Of a stretch of 64,000 nt of DNA, positions 17,749 to 26,404 are shown piece by piece; the stretch's first letter is position 1, and every line of letters begins with the position of its first letter. Source of the stretch: Methylotenera versatilis 79 (GTDB lineage Bacteria > Pseudomonadota > Gammaproteobacteria > Burkholderiales > Methylophilaceae). Location of the stretch: NCBI RefSeq assembly GCF_000384375.1, contig NZ_ARVX01000001.1:248001-312000 (forward strand). Direction: 5' to 3'. A program made the translations under genes and the position numbers. The notes under the pieces are model-generated. The model was not told where the DNA came from and did not search any database. It saw only the letters and a list, made by a program, of their open reading frames with translations.

Positions 17749-17907
17749 TTAGTTATTTTTTTCTTCGCTTGCTTTATTTTTGATAGCTGCACCACCTTTT
17801 TCAATATCTTTACCCGCACCTTCTACAGTATTACAGCCAGAAATCGCAGCCATTGTGCCAGCTAAAAACAAAATAGCAAATAAGGACGTAAATGTTTTTT
17901 TAATCAT
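17749..17907 (-). CDS. Entericidin A/B-family small lipoprotein
   Basis: 52 residues from the ATG at 17907, chosen over the longer open frame because GGAGG lies seven bases upstream and the protein then starts with a normal signal peptide. The lipobox is ISGC (Cys25), followed by NTVEGAGKDIEKGGAAIKN, the entericidin signature. Entericidins are small envelope lipoproteins; in E. coli EcnA and EcnB form an antidote/toxin pair tied to stationary phase. Only one member is present here, so a toxin-antidote role cannot be assumed. Confidence 0.9.
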   Translation of the reverse strand: MIKKTFTSLFAILFLAGTMAAISGCNTVEGAGKDIEKGGAAIKNKASEEKNN

Positions 17908-18078
17908 GGTAAACCTCCAAAAAAAGTACGAGCAATCATAAAAGTAAAATAAATTAGAAGTGAGTAGCAATCCTCTGCTAAGCCTTCTTGCGAGCATTGT
18001 GGCGTGTAATAAAAAGCAACTCTGTGCGATAACGCACAGAGCAATTCTAAGTTATTCAGTAACTAAATAATATGACGA

Positions 18079-18909
18079 TTACAAGAAGTTTACCGGTGCA
18101 GTTTTACCCCATAATTGTTTGATAATCTGTTGAGGATTTGCTGCTTCGCTATTAGTCCAAAAAATTAGACTGGAAAGCTGATTTGAATGTTTGGGCTCAA
18201 CCAGCAAATTGAGCGCTGACAAACGTTTTTGCAAATGCTTTGCCACTGCTGCGCCTGTATCAATCAAGGTAACGTTTGATCCAACCACCCGCTCAATCAG
18301 CGGCCGCACAAACGGGTAATGTGTGCAACCCAAAACAATGGTATCTGCGCCTTCATCCAACAACGGTTTGCAATATTGCTGAATTAGTTCAAGCGTGCTT
18401 TGATTACTTAATTCACCCCGCTCAACACACTCAACCAACCCGACACAGGCTTGCGTCACCACTTCTACATTACGGCCATAGCTTTCGAGCAACGCTGCAA
18501 ATTGCGCACTTTTGAGTGTACCCACTGTTGCCAATACACCAATAATGCCGTTTTGGGTGGCAGCAGCAGCAGGTTTCACGGCGGGTTCCATCCCAATAAT
18601 TGGCAAATCATATTTTGCGCGCATCGCGTCAATCGCCGCCGCCGTGGCCGTGTTGCAGGCAACCACTAAAGCTTTGGCATTTTTGGAGATTAGATAATCG
18701 GCGATTTCAAAGCAACGTGCGGTGATTTCTACAGGCGTTCTGCTGCCATAAGGTGCGTATTTGCTATCGGCCACATAAAGCAAATCTTCATGCGGCAATA
18801 ACGTGTGAATATGCTTTAAAACCGAGATGCCACCAACGCCAGAATCAAACACGCCGATTGGGTTTTTACTGTTGTTGGCGGAAAGCGCATTCAATGAAAG
18901 TGAAGTCAT
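18079..18909 (-). CDS. murI: Glutamate racemase
   Basis: 276 residues. It converts L- to D-glutamate for peptidoglycan. The two catalytic cysteines are visible: C85 in VACNTATA and C195 in LGCTHYPF, along with FDSGVGGISV and YVADSKYAPYG near the N terminus. The gene is reverse-strand and divergent from the adenosyltransferase gene, with a 49-bp gap holding both promoters. The N-terminal 15 residues are not conserved, and a slightly later start cannot be excluded. Confidence 0.95.
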   Translation of the reverse strand: MTSLSLNALSANNSKNPIGVFDSGVGGISVLKHIHTLLPHEDLLYVADSKYAPYGSRTPVEITARCFEIADYLISKNAKALVVACNTATAAAIDAMRAKYDLPIIGMEPAVKPAAAATQNGIIGVLATVGTLKSAQFAALLESYGRNVEVVTQACVGLVECVERGELSNQSTLELIQQYCKPLLDEGADTIVLGCTHYPFVRPLIERVVGSNVTLIDTGAAVAKHLQKRLSALNLLVEPKHSNQLSSLIFWTNSEAANPQQIIKQLWGKTAPVNFL

Positions 18910-18958
18910 CGAAATAGGTTTGGATGATTTATAATGCTTGAATTATATAGGATTTTAA

Positions 18959-19510
18959 ATGGCAAATAGGCTTAGCAAAATTTACACGCGCACTGGCGAT
19001 GCGGGCACCACAGGCTTGGGTGATGGCACACGCGTTGCGAAAGATAGCTTGCGTGTGGTGGCGATGGGCGATGTAGATGAGTTGAATTCAGTGATTGGCT
19101 TACTATTAACAGAGCCAGTGTCGGACAAGATCAAAGTTTGTTTAACGCGTGTTCAGCATGATTTATTTGATATGGGTGGCGAGATTTGCATGCCAGGTTA
19201 TGACCTCATCAAACCGGAACGGGTAAGCGCCTTAGAAAATGCGCTCGACGAATGGAACGACACTCTTAACCCATTAAAAGAGTTCATTTTACCAGGCGGT
19301 AGCCGTGCTGCGGCCTACTGCCATTTGGCCAGAACGGTTTGCAGACGCGCCGAGCGCCAAATGACGACGTTAAATGCACAAGAAAAAATTACCGATATTT
19401 CTCTGCAATATATCAATCGATTATCGGATTTATTATTTGTGCTGTGCCGCATATTAAATAAAGAAGCAGGCGTGCCAGATGTGTTGTGGAAAAATGAGTT
19501 TAAGAAATAG
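18959..19510 (+). CDS. PduO-type ATP:cob(I)alamin adenosyltransferase
   Basis: 183 residues. The ATP-binding N terminus IYTRTGDAGTTGLGDGTRV and the later GGSRAAAYCHLARTVCRRAER plus YINRLSDLLFVLCR motifs define the PduO/MmaB family. The enzyme transfers the adenosyl group of ATP to cob(I)alamin to form coenzyme B12. No cobalamin riboswitch or other B12 gene was seen nearby, so it likely serves salvage. It is followed six bases later by pcnB, and the two may be co-transcribed, though they are unrelated in function. Confidence 0.94.
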   Translation: MANRLSKIYTRTGDAGTTGLGDGTRVAKDSLRVVAMGDVDELNSVIGLLLTEPVSDKIKVCLTRVQHDLFDMGGEICMPGYDLIKPERVSALENALDEWNDTLNPLKEFILPGGSRAAAYCHLARTVCRRAERQMTTLNAQEKITDISLQYINRLSDLLFVLCRILNKEAGVPDVLWKNEFKK

Positions 19511-19516
19511 ATCAAT

Positions 19517-20896
19517 ATGATTAAAAGATTCCTGCAAAAAGTTTTTAGCAAAAAAACGAAGGCTGTATTAGCCATTAACCAAGCTGACAGCATCGACACC
19601 AGCATGGCAAAAAAAATCACGGCTAAGACGCACAAAATCAATAAAGACTTAATCACCCAAGCAGCACTAAAAACCTGTGATGGTTTACAGAAAGCTGGAT
19701 TTGAAGCGTTTATTGTCGGCGGCGCCGTGCGTGACTTGCTACTGAATGTTAAGCCAAAAGATTTCGATATCGCCACCAATGCCACACCAGAGGAAGTTAA
19801 TCGCGTATTCCGCCGCTCGCGCATTATCGGCCGACGTTTTCGTTTAGTGCATGTATTGTGGGGACAAGAAACGATTGAGGTATCGACTTTCCGTGGCAAT
19901 CACCAAGCAGATGGCGATGCAAAAACCAACGATAGTGGGCGTATTCTGCGCGACAATATTTTTGGCAGTTTAGAAAATGATGCTGCGCGACGCGACTTTA
20001 CGGCTAATGCACTGTATTACAACCCGGCCAATCAAGAAGTGCTAGATTTTCACAATGGCGTGGCGGATATCAAAACCAATGTATTGCGCATGATTGGTGA
20101 TCCGCTTACACGCTATCAAGAAGACCCTGTGCGTATGCTGCGTGCAGTGCGATTATCTGCAAAACTTGGCTTAAAAATCGATGCTGCGACCCAAGCACCT
20201 ATCGCTAAAAATGCTAATTTATTGCAAGACGTTCCACCAAGCCGCTTGTTTGATGAAATGCTAAAACTCTTTTTATCTGGCCACGCCATTGAAAGTGTCA
20301 ATGCCTTGCGTGCACAACATTTACATCATGGCTTATTGCCCATGTTGGATGTCGTGCTGGAACAACCACTAGGCGAAAAATTCGTGATGTTGGCGCTTAA
20401 AAATACCGATGACCGTATTTCGATAGGCAAATCAGCTAACCCTAGCTTCTTATTCGCCTGTTTACTGTGGCATGAGGTATTAACCGCTTGGCAATCGTAT
20501 CAAGACAAAGGTGAAAGTTTTATCCCTGCCCTGCATATGGCGATGAATGAAGTGATTGCAACGCAAGCCGAAAAATTGGCCATTCATAATCGCCATACCG
20601 CGACCATGAAAGAAATCTGGGGCTTGCAACCGCGTTTTGAACAGCGCGCAGGTAAACGGCCTTTTGGCATTTTAGAGCATCCGCGCTATCGTGCCGGCTA
20701 TGACTTTTTACTGTTGCGTTGCGATTCTGGTGAAATTGATGCAGAACTCGGCACTTGGTGGACTGCATTTGCCGATGCGAATTCAGAAGAACGTACCGCG
20801 ATGTTATTGCCAGATACCAGCCCTAAAAAACGCCGCAAACGCAGCCGTAAAAAAACCACTTCTACTGATAAAGTCGTGCTGGATTCTATTCATTGA
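19517..20896 (+). CDS. pcnB: Poly(A) polymerase I
   Basis: 459 residues. The nucleotidyltransferase core is clear: VGGAVRDLLL (67-76) and the metal-binding DFD at 82-84, then RRDFTANALYY and the RRSRIIGRRFRLVHV block separating PAP from CCA-adding enzymes. The C terminus is strongly basic (PKKRRKRSRKK), as in PAP I. It adds 3' poly(A) tails that promote RNA decay. The stop overlaps the folK start (TGATG), indicating translational coupling. The N-terminal 45 residues are variable, and the start could be later. Confidence 0.93.
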   Translation: MIKRFLQKVFSKKTKAVLAINQADSIDTSMAKKITAKTHKINKDLITQAALKTCDGLQKAGFEAFIVGGAVRDLLLNVKPKDFDIATNATPEEVNRVFRRSRIIGRRFRLVHVLWGQETIEVSTFRGNHQADGDAKTNDSGRILRDNIFGSLENDAARRDFTANALYYNPANQEVLDFHNGVADIKTNVLRMIGDPLTRYQEDPVRMLRAVRLSAKLGLKIDAATQAPIAKNANLLQDVPPSRLFDEMLKLFLSGHAIESVNALRAQHLHHGLLPMLDVVLEQPLGEKFVMLALKNTDDRISIGKSANPSFLFACLLWHEVLTAWQSYQDKGESFIPALHMAMNEVIATQAEKLAIHNRHTATMKEIWGLQPRFEQRAGKRPFGILEHPRYRAGYDFLLLRCDSGEIDAELGTWWTAFADANSEERTAMLLPDTSPKKRRKRSRKKTTSTDKVVLDSIH

Positions 20897-21414
20897 TGCA
20901 AGAAATACAGACAAATAAAGCACAGCAACATACCGCTTACATTGCGTTGGGTAGCAACTTACAAAACCCTATTTTGCAAATTAAACAGGCTTTTATTGCA
21001 TTAAGCCAATTAACTCAATCCAGCTTAATTCAGACTTCTAGTCTCTATCAAAGCGAACCCGTCGGTTATGAAAATCAGCCAGATTTCATTAATGCCACAG
21101 CCGAAATTCGCACCACTTTAAGTCCAATTGAGCTGATGGATGCGCTATTGGCAATTGAAAATCAAGCGGGTCGCGAGCGCCCATTTGCCAACGCTCCGCG
21201 CGTTTTAGATTGTGATTTATTGTGCTATGACAATATTGAAGTGCTGTCACAAAAACTCACGCTGCCGCACCCTCGCATGCATTTGCGTGGCTTTGTATTA
21301 TTACCTTTGGCAGAAATTGCGCCAGATTTATCCATTCCAAATCACGGCAATGTTGTAAAATTAGCGCAAAAGTATTTAAATCAAGGCATTCAGAAATTAG
21401 ATGGTTCACAATGA
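20896..21414 (+). CDS. folK: 2-amino-4-hydroxy-6-hydroxymethyldihydropteridine pyrophosphokinase
   Basis: 172 residues from the ATG at 20896, which shares one base with the pcnB stop; a TTG lies one codon upstream. HPPK motifs: AYIALGSNLQNP near the N terminus, SLYQSEPVGYENQPDFINA, and RPFANAPRVLDCDLLCYD with the LPHPRMHLRGFVLLPLAEI signature. It makes the pyrophosphorylated pterin for folate synthesis. The stop overlaps the next start (ATGA), so pcnB, folK and the deoxynucleoside kinase form a tightly coupled operon, as seen in many betaproteobacteria. Confidence 0.95.
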   Translation: MQEIQTNKAQQHTAYIALGSNLQNPILQIKQAFIALSQLTQSSLIQTSSLYQSEPVGYENQPDFINATAEIRTTLSPIELMDALLAIENQAGRERPFANAPRVLDCDLLCYDNIEVLSQKLTLPHPRMHLRGFVLLPLAEIAPDLSIPNHGNVVKLAQKYLNQGIQKLDGSQ

Positions 21415-22058
21415 GCATATTCAATAAATATCCCTATATCGTGATTGAAGGCCCAATTGGCAGCGGAAAAACCACGCTGGCTAAATTATTGGCAGACAAG
21501 TTTTCGGTGCAATTGCTAAGCGAAAAGGCTGAATCAAATCCATTTTTGCCACGTTTTTATCAAGATGCACAACGCTATGCGTTACCCACACAATTGTTTT
21601 TCTTGTTTCAACGTTCACGCCAAATCGCGGATATGACGCAGCGCGATTTATTTTCAGCGCCAACTGTCGCCGATTTCTTTTTAGAAAAGGACCCGCTATT
21701 CGCACGACTGAATTTGGATGACGAAGAATATGCGCTGTATCACCAAATTTATACACACTTACAATTAAAATCACCCAAACCAGATTTAGTGATTTATCTG
21801 CAAACACCGATTGAAGAACTCGCCGAGCGCATTGAAGAACGCAACATTAGTTACGAACAAGAAATCCCACTGGAATATATTGAGCGCTTAGCGGATGCTT
21901 ACAGTGAGTTTTTTCACACTTACGATACATCTCCTGTATTGATTGTAAATAATGAAAAACTCAATATTATCAAAGATGAAAGCGCGCTTAATCTGTTAGT
22001 CGATAGAATTATGCAGATTAAAAGTAGCCGCGAATATTTCAATCCAAATTTCGACTAA
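21411..22058 (+). CDS. Deoxynucleoside kinase (deoxyadenosine/deoxyguanosine kinase family)
   Basis: 215 residues. P-loop EGPIGSGKTT begins near residue 13, and the family dNK motifs follow: FLPRFYQD, QLFFLFQR, DFFLEKDPLFA and the LID-like region 'ERIEERNISYEQEI'. These enzymes phosphorylate deoxyribonucleosides for nucleotide salvage. Specificity (dA, dG or dC) cannot be read with certainty. The start overlaps folK by four bases. In related bacteria panB and panC follow directly; here a PEP-CTERM gene lies in between. Confidence 0.9.
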   Translation: MSIFNKYPYIVIEGPIGSGKTTLAKLLADKFSVQLLSEKAESNPFLPRFYQDAQRYALPTQLFFLFQRSRQIADMTQRDLFSAPTVADFFLEKDPLFARLNLDDEEYALYHQIYTHLQLKSPKPDLVIYLQTPIEELAERIEERNISYEQEIPLEYIERLADAYSEFFHTYDTSPVLIVNNEKLNIIKDESALNLLVDRIMQIKSSREYFNPNFD

Positions 22059-22166
22059 GCTCGAAGCCAAACACCCTGACTACGGCCCAATCGGGCTATT
22101 GTGGCTAATTAGTAATTAGTAGACTATCCGTTATAAGATATTTGCATATGATTAACGAGATACATC

Positions 22167-22757
22167 ATGAAAAAACTATTTACCTTTGCGGTTTTATTGT
22201 CAGCAGCGACTATAGCTAATGCTAATCTAATACAAAATGGCTCTTTTGAAGACACAAACCAGACTAACGGCACATGGAGTGTTTATAGCAGTATTAATGG
22301 CTGGTCAACAACCAACGGAGCTGGTATTGAAATTCGTAACAACGTAGAAGGTGTTGCCTCTAATGGCGTTAACTTTGTTGAATTAGATTCCCATAACAAC
22401 AGCGCAATGGCGCAAGTGATTACCACTTCGGCTGGCTCACTATACGAACTTTTGTTCGATTATTCACCGCGTATTAATCAGCCTTCTACCACTAATGGCA
22501 TTGCAGTCTTTTGGAATGGCACATTATTGGCTGAGATTACTGGTACAGGCGGCGCGAGTAACTCATGGGTTACGCAACAATTTTTTGTAACAGGTACTGG
22601 CAGCGATGTATTACAATTTGCTGCAACTGGCACAAACGATAGCTTCGGTGGCAATATTGATTATGTACAGTTGAACGCTGTACCAGTACCCGCAGCAGCT
22701 TGGTTATTTGCTTCTGCATTGGGGCTGTTTGGTATTGCTCGTCGCAACTCTATTTAA
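22167..22757 (+). CDS. PEP-CTERM sorting-domain protein
   Basis: 196 residues. A Sec signal peptide ends at ANA (about residue 19). The body (20-165) is Asn/Gly/Ser/Thr-rich and beta-like, with 'NLIQNGSFEDTNQTNGTW' and 'FVELDSHNNSAMAQVI', a pattern of secreted carbohydrate-binding-like or DUF642-like domains. The C terminus is a full sorting signal: VPVPAAAWLF at 172-181, a hydrophobic helix and a basic ARR tail. PEP-CTERM proteins are processed by exosortase and linked to exopolysaccharide and biofilm. No exosortase is in the window. It has its own terminator and appears monocistronic. Confidence 0.93.
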   Translation: MKKLFTFAVLLSAATIANANLIQNGSFEDTNQTNGTWSVYSSINGWSTTNGAGIEIRNNVEGVASNGVNFVELDSHNNSAMAQVITTSAGSLYELLFDYSPRINQPSTTNGIAVFWNGTLLAEITGTGGASNSWVTQQFFVTGTGSDVLQFAATGTNDSFGGNIDYVQLNAVPVPAAAWLFASALGLFGIARRNSI

Positions 22758-22779
22758 ATTTATTTCTTAAATAGTATCT

Positions 22780-22811
22780 AAAAAATGGGACTTAATTAAG
22801 TCCCATTTTTT
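22780..22811. terminator. Intrinsic terminator after the PEP-CTERM gene
   Basis: Perfect inverted repeat: six A's, then TGGGACTTAATTAAGTCCCA, then six T's. It isolates the PEP-CTERM gene from panB. Confidence 0.95.
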
Positions 22812-22900
22812 CGTCTTGATTGTAATCTCCGCAGCTATCTTTCATCTGCTTGTTTAGTATTCTTGCCAATATCAAAACAATTTCATTGTAAAATGTCGGC

Positions 22901-23713
22901 ATGTTGCTATCTCAGTTAAATCAAAAAGTTAAATCTGGTGAAAAAATCGCCATGCTCACCTGTTACGATGCCACCTTTGCCAAGTTAATGGAGTCTGCTG
23001 GTGTGGATATTTTGTTGGTGGGCGATTCACTCGGCATGGTGTTACATGGCGCAGAAAATACGCTTAATGTCAGCATGCACCACATGACGTATCACACCAA
23101 AAGTGTCGCTGCTGGCGCACCAAACACATTGATTATTGCCGACATGCCGCTTGGAAGTTATGAGCACGATGCAGAAGCTGCCTACAAAAATGCAGAATGG
23201 TTAATCAAATCTGGCGCGCACATGGTTAAGTTTGAGGGTGGTGGCGAAAAAGCCAGCACGGCTAAATATCTGGTTGAACGCGGCATTGCGGTTTGTGCAC
23301 ATTTAGGTTTCACGCCGCAATCAGTTAACCAATTGGGTGGCTATAAAATTCAAGGCAAAACCGCAGAAGGCGCAGCTAAAATACTACAAGACGCAACTGC
23401 GATGGCAGATGCTGGCGTCAGTTTTATCGTGCTAGAAATGGTACCAGCCAGTTTGGCCAAAATAATCACCGAAAGCATTAAAGTACCCACTATTGGCATC
23501 GGTGCTGGAGTAGATTGCAGCGGCCAAGTATTAGTGATACAAGATTTATTAGGCATTTACACTGGCCCAGCGACAAAAAACTCCGCCGAATTTAAATCTC
23601 CGCGCTTTGTGCGCAACTTTTTAAAAGACACCAATAATATTCACGATGCGGTCTCGACTTATGTCAAATCCGTGAAAAATAAAACTTTCCCCGCTTTAGA
23701 ACACAGCTATTAG
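22901..23713 (+). CDS. panB: 3-methyl-2-oxobutanoate hydroxymethyltransferase
   Basis: 270 residues, full length. Ketopantoate hydroxymethyltransferase transfers a one-carbon unit from methylene-tetrahydrofolate to alpha-ketoisovalerate, the first step to pantothenate. Motifs: MLTCYDATFAKLMESAGVDILLVGDSLGMV with the metal-binding Asp, HMVKFEGG, and the FIVLEMVP segment with the catalytic Glu; GIGAGVDCSGQVLV closes the barrel. It sits 89 bp past a terminator, so it has its own promoter. panC is 2.7 kb downstream, past a TonB receptor. Confidence 0.96.
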   Translation: MLLSQLNQKVKSGEKIAMLTCYDATFAKLMESAGVDILLVGDSLGMVLHGAENTLNVSMHHMTYHTKSVAAGAPNTLIIADMPLGSYEHDAEAAYKNAEWLIKSGAHMVKFEGGGEKASTAKYLVERGIAVCAHLGFTPQSVNQLGGYKIQGKTAEGAAKILQDATAMADAGVSFIVLEMVPASLAKIITESIKVPTIGIGAGVDCSGQVLVIQDLLGIYTGPATKNSAEFKSPRFVRNFLKDTNNIHDAVSTYVKSVKNKTFPALEHSY

Positions 23714-24021
23714 CATACAGCTCTAAAACATCTCTATTCGCACTAAATTATTGGGCCAATATTCATTGCAATATAAAAAATTATTGGCTAAATTTTTTAT
23801 CGGCAATCTTGCCAATTGCCATAAAAAATCCAACTTTATCTTAAAAAACCCTTCATTAATGGTGGTTCCATACAACCGAACATGGCTTATATAAACCAAT
23901 CACAATATAACTTAAAATAAATTTCCCTTATAAATCAATCAATTGATTTTACATTCTTACTGGAATAGAACTTGCTGTAAAAACAACTCATCAGTAAAAA
24001 TTAAAATCAGGGAGATTTTGC
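23714..24021. other. 308-bp gap between panB and the TonB receptor gene, with a long hairpin
   Basis: AT-rich leader region. It holds an inverted repeat at 23792-23829: ATTTTTTAT then GGCAAT, a 7-base loop, ATTGCC and ATAAAAAAT. The T-run is on the left and the A-run on the right, the reverse of a usual terminator. A purine-rich ribosome site (GGGAG) lies at 24011-24015. I looked for a Fur box and saw none that is convincing. Confidence 0.5.
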
Positions 24022-26244
24022 ATGGTTAAACACAACCTAAAATTAAAAGCCATTCCAGCGATTGTTTCATTAGCAATGTTGACAATCACTTTACAAGTTC
24101 AAGCGGAAGAGATTGCTGTCAATGCAGTAGAAGTCACCGGTATCTTGCCAGAAAAATTAGAATCCGTACCGGGCTCATTTAATGTTATTGACGAAAAAGA
24201 ATTAATCGACCGCCGTCCTTTTACAATAAGAGAAGCACTTAACAATGTGCCCGGCATCAATATTGTGGGTGAAGATGCGTTTGTTTTAGCGCCAAATATT
24301 GGTATTCGTGGTTTAGATCCACGTCGCACTTCACGTACATTATTGCTAGAAGATGGCATGCCACTGTTTTTAGCACCTTATGGCGATCCATCAGCACATT
24401 ATTCAACACCATTGCAACGCGTTAGCCGTATTGAAGTGGTTAAAGGTTCAGGTCAAATTTTATATGGCCCACAAACCATTGGCGGCATGATCAACTTTGT
24501 GACAAAACCTGTACCGAAAGATGGTTTTGCAGGTAGCGTGCAAGCAAGTGCTGGCAATAACGACTTTACTGGTTTACATGCTAATGTCGGCTACGGCAAC
24601 GAGCAAGGCGGCATTATGCTAGACGCTTTACAAAACAAAGGCGATGGCATTCGTGACAATCATAAATTTGATGTGCAGGAATACACGCTCAAAGGTCAAC
24701 TTAACTTAACTGATCGTCAAACATTGATTGTCAAAACTGGTTACTACAAAGAAGATTCAAATGTCTCTGAAACAGGTTTAGGTGAAGTGGATTATGCAAG
24801 AGACAAGTTTCAGGCACCTTCTGGCAAGAACGATCACTTTAAGCAAGAGCGTAAAACATTACAGCTACAACATATTTTCCAATTTGACGAAAGCGCCAAA
24901 CTGTCTACTCAAGCATACTACGTAGATTCATTCCGCTCCTCATTCCGCCAAACTGATGCGCCTGGTGGATATGAAGGCGACCCTGGTGACGAGGGTAGCT
25001 CGACTGGCATTACAGTGCTGGAACGTTGCCCAGGTGACGATACTGCAACAGAAGCAAATGCTGAAACCTGCGGTGGTCGCCATCGTCCACGTAGCTACCG
25101 ATATTACGGTTTTGAACCGCGTTTAGATTTCCAACATAATTTATTCGGCATTCAAAGTGATGCAGTTGTTGGTCTTAGATACCATCAGGAAGACATCAAA
25201 CGTCGTCAATTCCGTGGCAATGATGCACGTGCGCAAAGCTTATCTTTCTTAAAAGCAAATATTGGATTAGTGCCATCTGGTGTTGCGGCTTTCCGCGAAG
25301 ATATTCGTATCGATGTGGACGCTAAATCTTACTATGCTCAAAATACTTTTTATTTGGGTAATTGGTCATTAACACCTGGTGTGCGTTACGAAGACTTGAA
25401 AATCAAAACGACAGTTTTACAAGCAAGTGGTAATGCAGGATTCTCTACAAGCACCAATAGACAAACCGAGGTCTTGCCAGGCTTTGGCATCGCTTGGAAC
25501 GGCATTGCTAACACAACGCTGTTTGCTGGTGTGCATAAAGGTTTTGCACCACCACGCCCAGACCGTGACCTTGATGGCTTTGCAATTGAAAACACCAAGC
25601 CAGAAACTAGTGTAAATTGGGAAATCGGCGCTCGTTCAAATTACTTTAAGGGCATTAACATCCAAAGCACTTTATTTCACACAAAAGTGGATGATTTAGT
25701 GATTAACGGCGGTGCTGGTAGCTTTGTTAATGCAGGTCAATCGGAACAATCTGGTTTAGAGCTTGCTGCTCGTGTAGATTTTGGTACGATTTACAACACT
25801 CCGCACAATATTTACTTGCAAGGTTCTTACACAAACGTCTTTAAAGCAGAATTCACTAAAAATGGTCAAGATCCAAGCGAAGGCATTGTTAATGGCGATC
25901 GTTTACCTTATGCACCACGTCATATCGCATCAGTCAGCGTTGGTTACCAACATCCCGTAGGATTTGATGCGCGCTTTGGTGTAGATTATGTGAGTCGTCA
26001 ACAGACTGATACTTTTGCACGCGTACTTGACCCAGTAGATGCTGCTTTATCAGGTTTGGCAGGCGATATTCCAGCTTATACTTTGCTGAATATGTCGGTT
26101 AACTTTAAACCAGTCGGTTCAAAAGCTAGCTACTTTATGAGCGGCTATAACTTAGCTGATAAAGAATACTTGGCAAGTCGCGTTGATGGCATGGCCGTCG
26201 GACGTGGCCGTCAGGTAGTTGCAGGCGTGCGTTACGATTTCTAA
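24022..26244 (+). CDS. TonB-dependent outer-membrane receptor, FecA-like
   Basis: 740 residues. The signal peptide ends near QVQA (about residue 28). A TonB-box-like stretch (EIAVNAVEVTG) leads into the plug (about 45-160: IREALNNVPGINIV, IGIRGLDPRRTSRTLLLEDGMP, RIEVVKGSGQILYGPQTIGGMINF). The rest is a 22-strand barrel ending in the aromatic VRYDF expected for outer-membrane insertion. An extracellular loop holds two Cys (CPGDD...ETCGG). The plug most resembles ferric-citrate/siderophore receptors. The ligand is not determined by sequence. It lies between panB and panC, with no TonB, ExbB or regulator gene beside it. Confidence 0.92.
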   Translation: MVKHNLKLKAIPAIVSLAMLTITLQVQAEEIAVNAVEVTGILPEKLESVPGSFNVIDEKELIDRRPFTIREALNNVPGINIVGEDAFVLAPNIGIRGLDPRRTSRTLLLEDGMPLFLAPYGDPSAHYSTPLQRVSRIEVVKGSGQILYGPQTIGGMINFVTKPVPKDGFAGSVQASAGNNDFTGLHANVGYGNEQGGIMLDALQNKGDGIRDNHKFDVQEYTLKGQLNLTDRQTLIVKTGYYKEDSNVSETGLGEVDYARDKFQAPSGKNDHFKQERKTLQLQHIFQFDESAKLSTQAYYVDSFRSSFRQTDAPGGYEGDPGDEGSSTGITVLERCPGDDTATEANAETCGGRHRPRSYRYYGFEPRLDFQHNLFGIQSDAVVGLRYHQEDIKRRQFRGNDARAQSLSFLKANIGLVPSGVAAFREDIRIDVDAKSYYAQNTFYLGNWSLTPGVRYEDLKIKTTVLQASGNAGFSTSTNRQTEVLPGFGIAWNGIANTTLFAGVHKGFAPPRPDRDLDGFAIENTKPETSVNWEIGARSNYFKGINIQSTLFHTKVDDLVINGGAGSFVNAGQSEQSGLELAARVDFGTIYNTPHNIYLQGSYTNVFKAEFTKNGQDPSEGIVNGDRLPYAPRHIASVSVGYQHPVGFDARFGVDYVSRQQTDTFARVLDPVDAALSGLAGDIPAYTLLNMSVNFKPVGSKASYFMSGYNLADKEYLASRVDGMAVGRGRQVVAGVRYDF

Positions 26245-26295
26245 TCGTTAATTTTAGTGGTTAAATTTTAACCGTTAAACAGCACTGGCGTTAAT

Positions 26296-26334
26296 AAAAA
26301 GCAATTCACTTCGCAAGAGGTGAGTTGCTTTTTT
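26296..26334. terminator. Intrinsic terminator after the FecA-like receptor
   Basis: Stem AAAAAGCAATTCAC/GTGAGTTGCTTTTTT (one G-T pair) with a short loop and a T-tract, placed 51 bp after the receptor stop. Confidence 0.85.
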
Positions 26335-26404
26335 ATTTGTACTAGCTATCAAGCAAATCGGATTTATCAGGCGTTTTAATCCTGTTGTGGTTTAAAATAA
26401 CGCC

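Noticed and set aside
17749-17907. Entericidin as a toxin-antitoxin system
   Set aside because: Only one family member is present and no partner gene is adjacent.
19315-19899. A 194-codon minus-strand frame over the adenosyltransferase and pcnB
   Set aside because: It spans two confidently identified genes in antisense and encodes nothing recognisable.
23714-24021. A possible Fur box for the FecA-like receptor
   Set aside because: I looked for GATAATGATAATCATTATC-like symmetry and found only AT-rich text with no convincing match.
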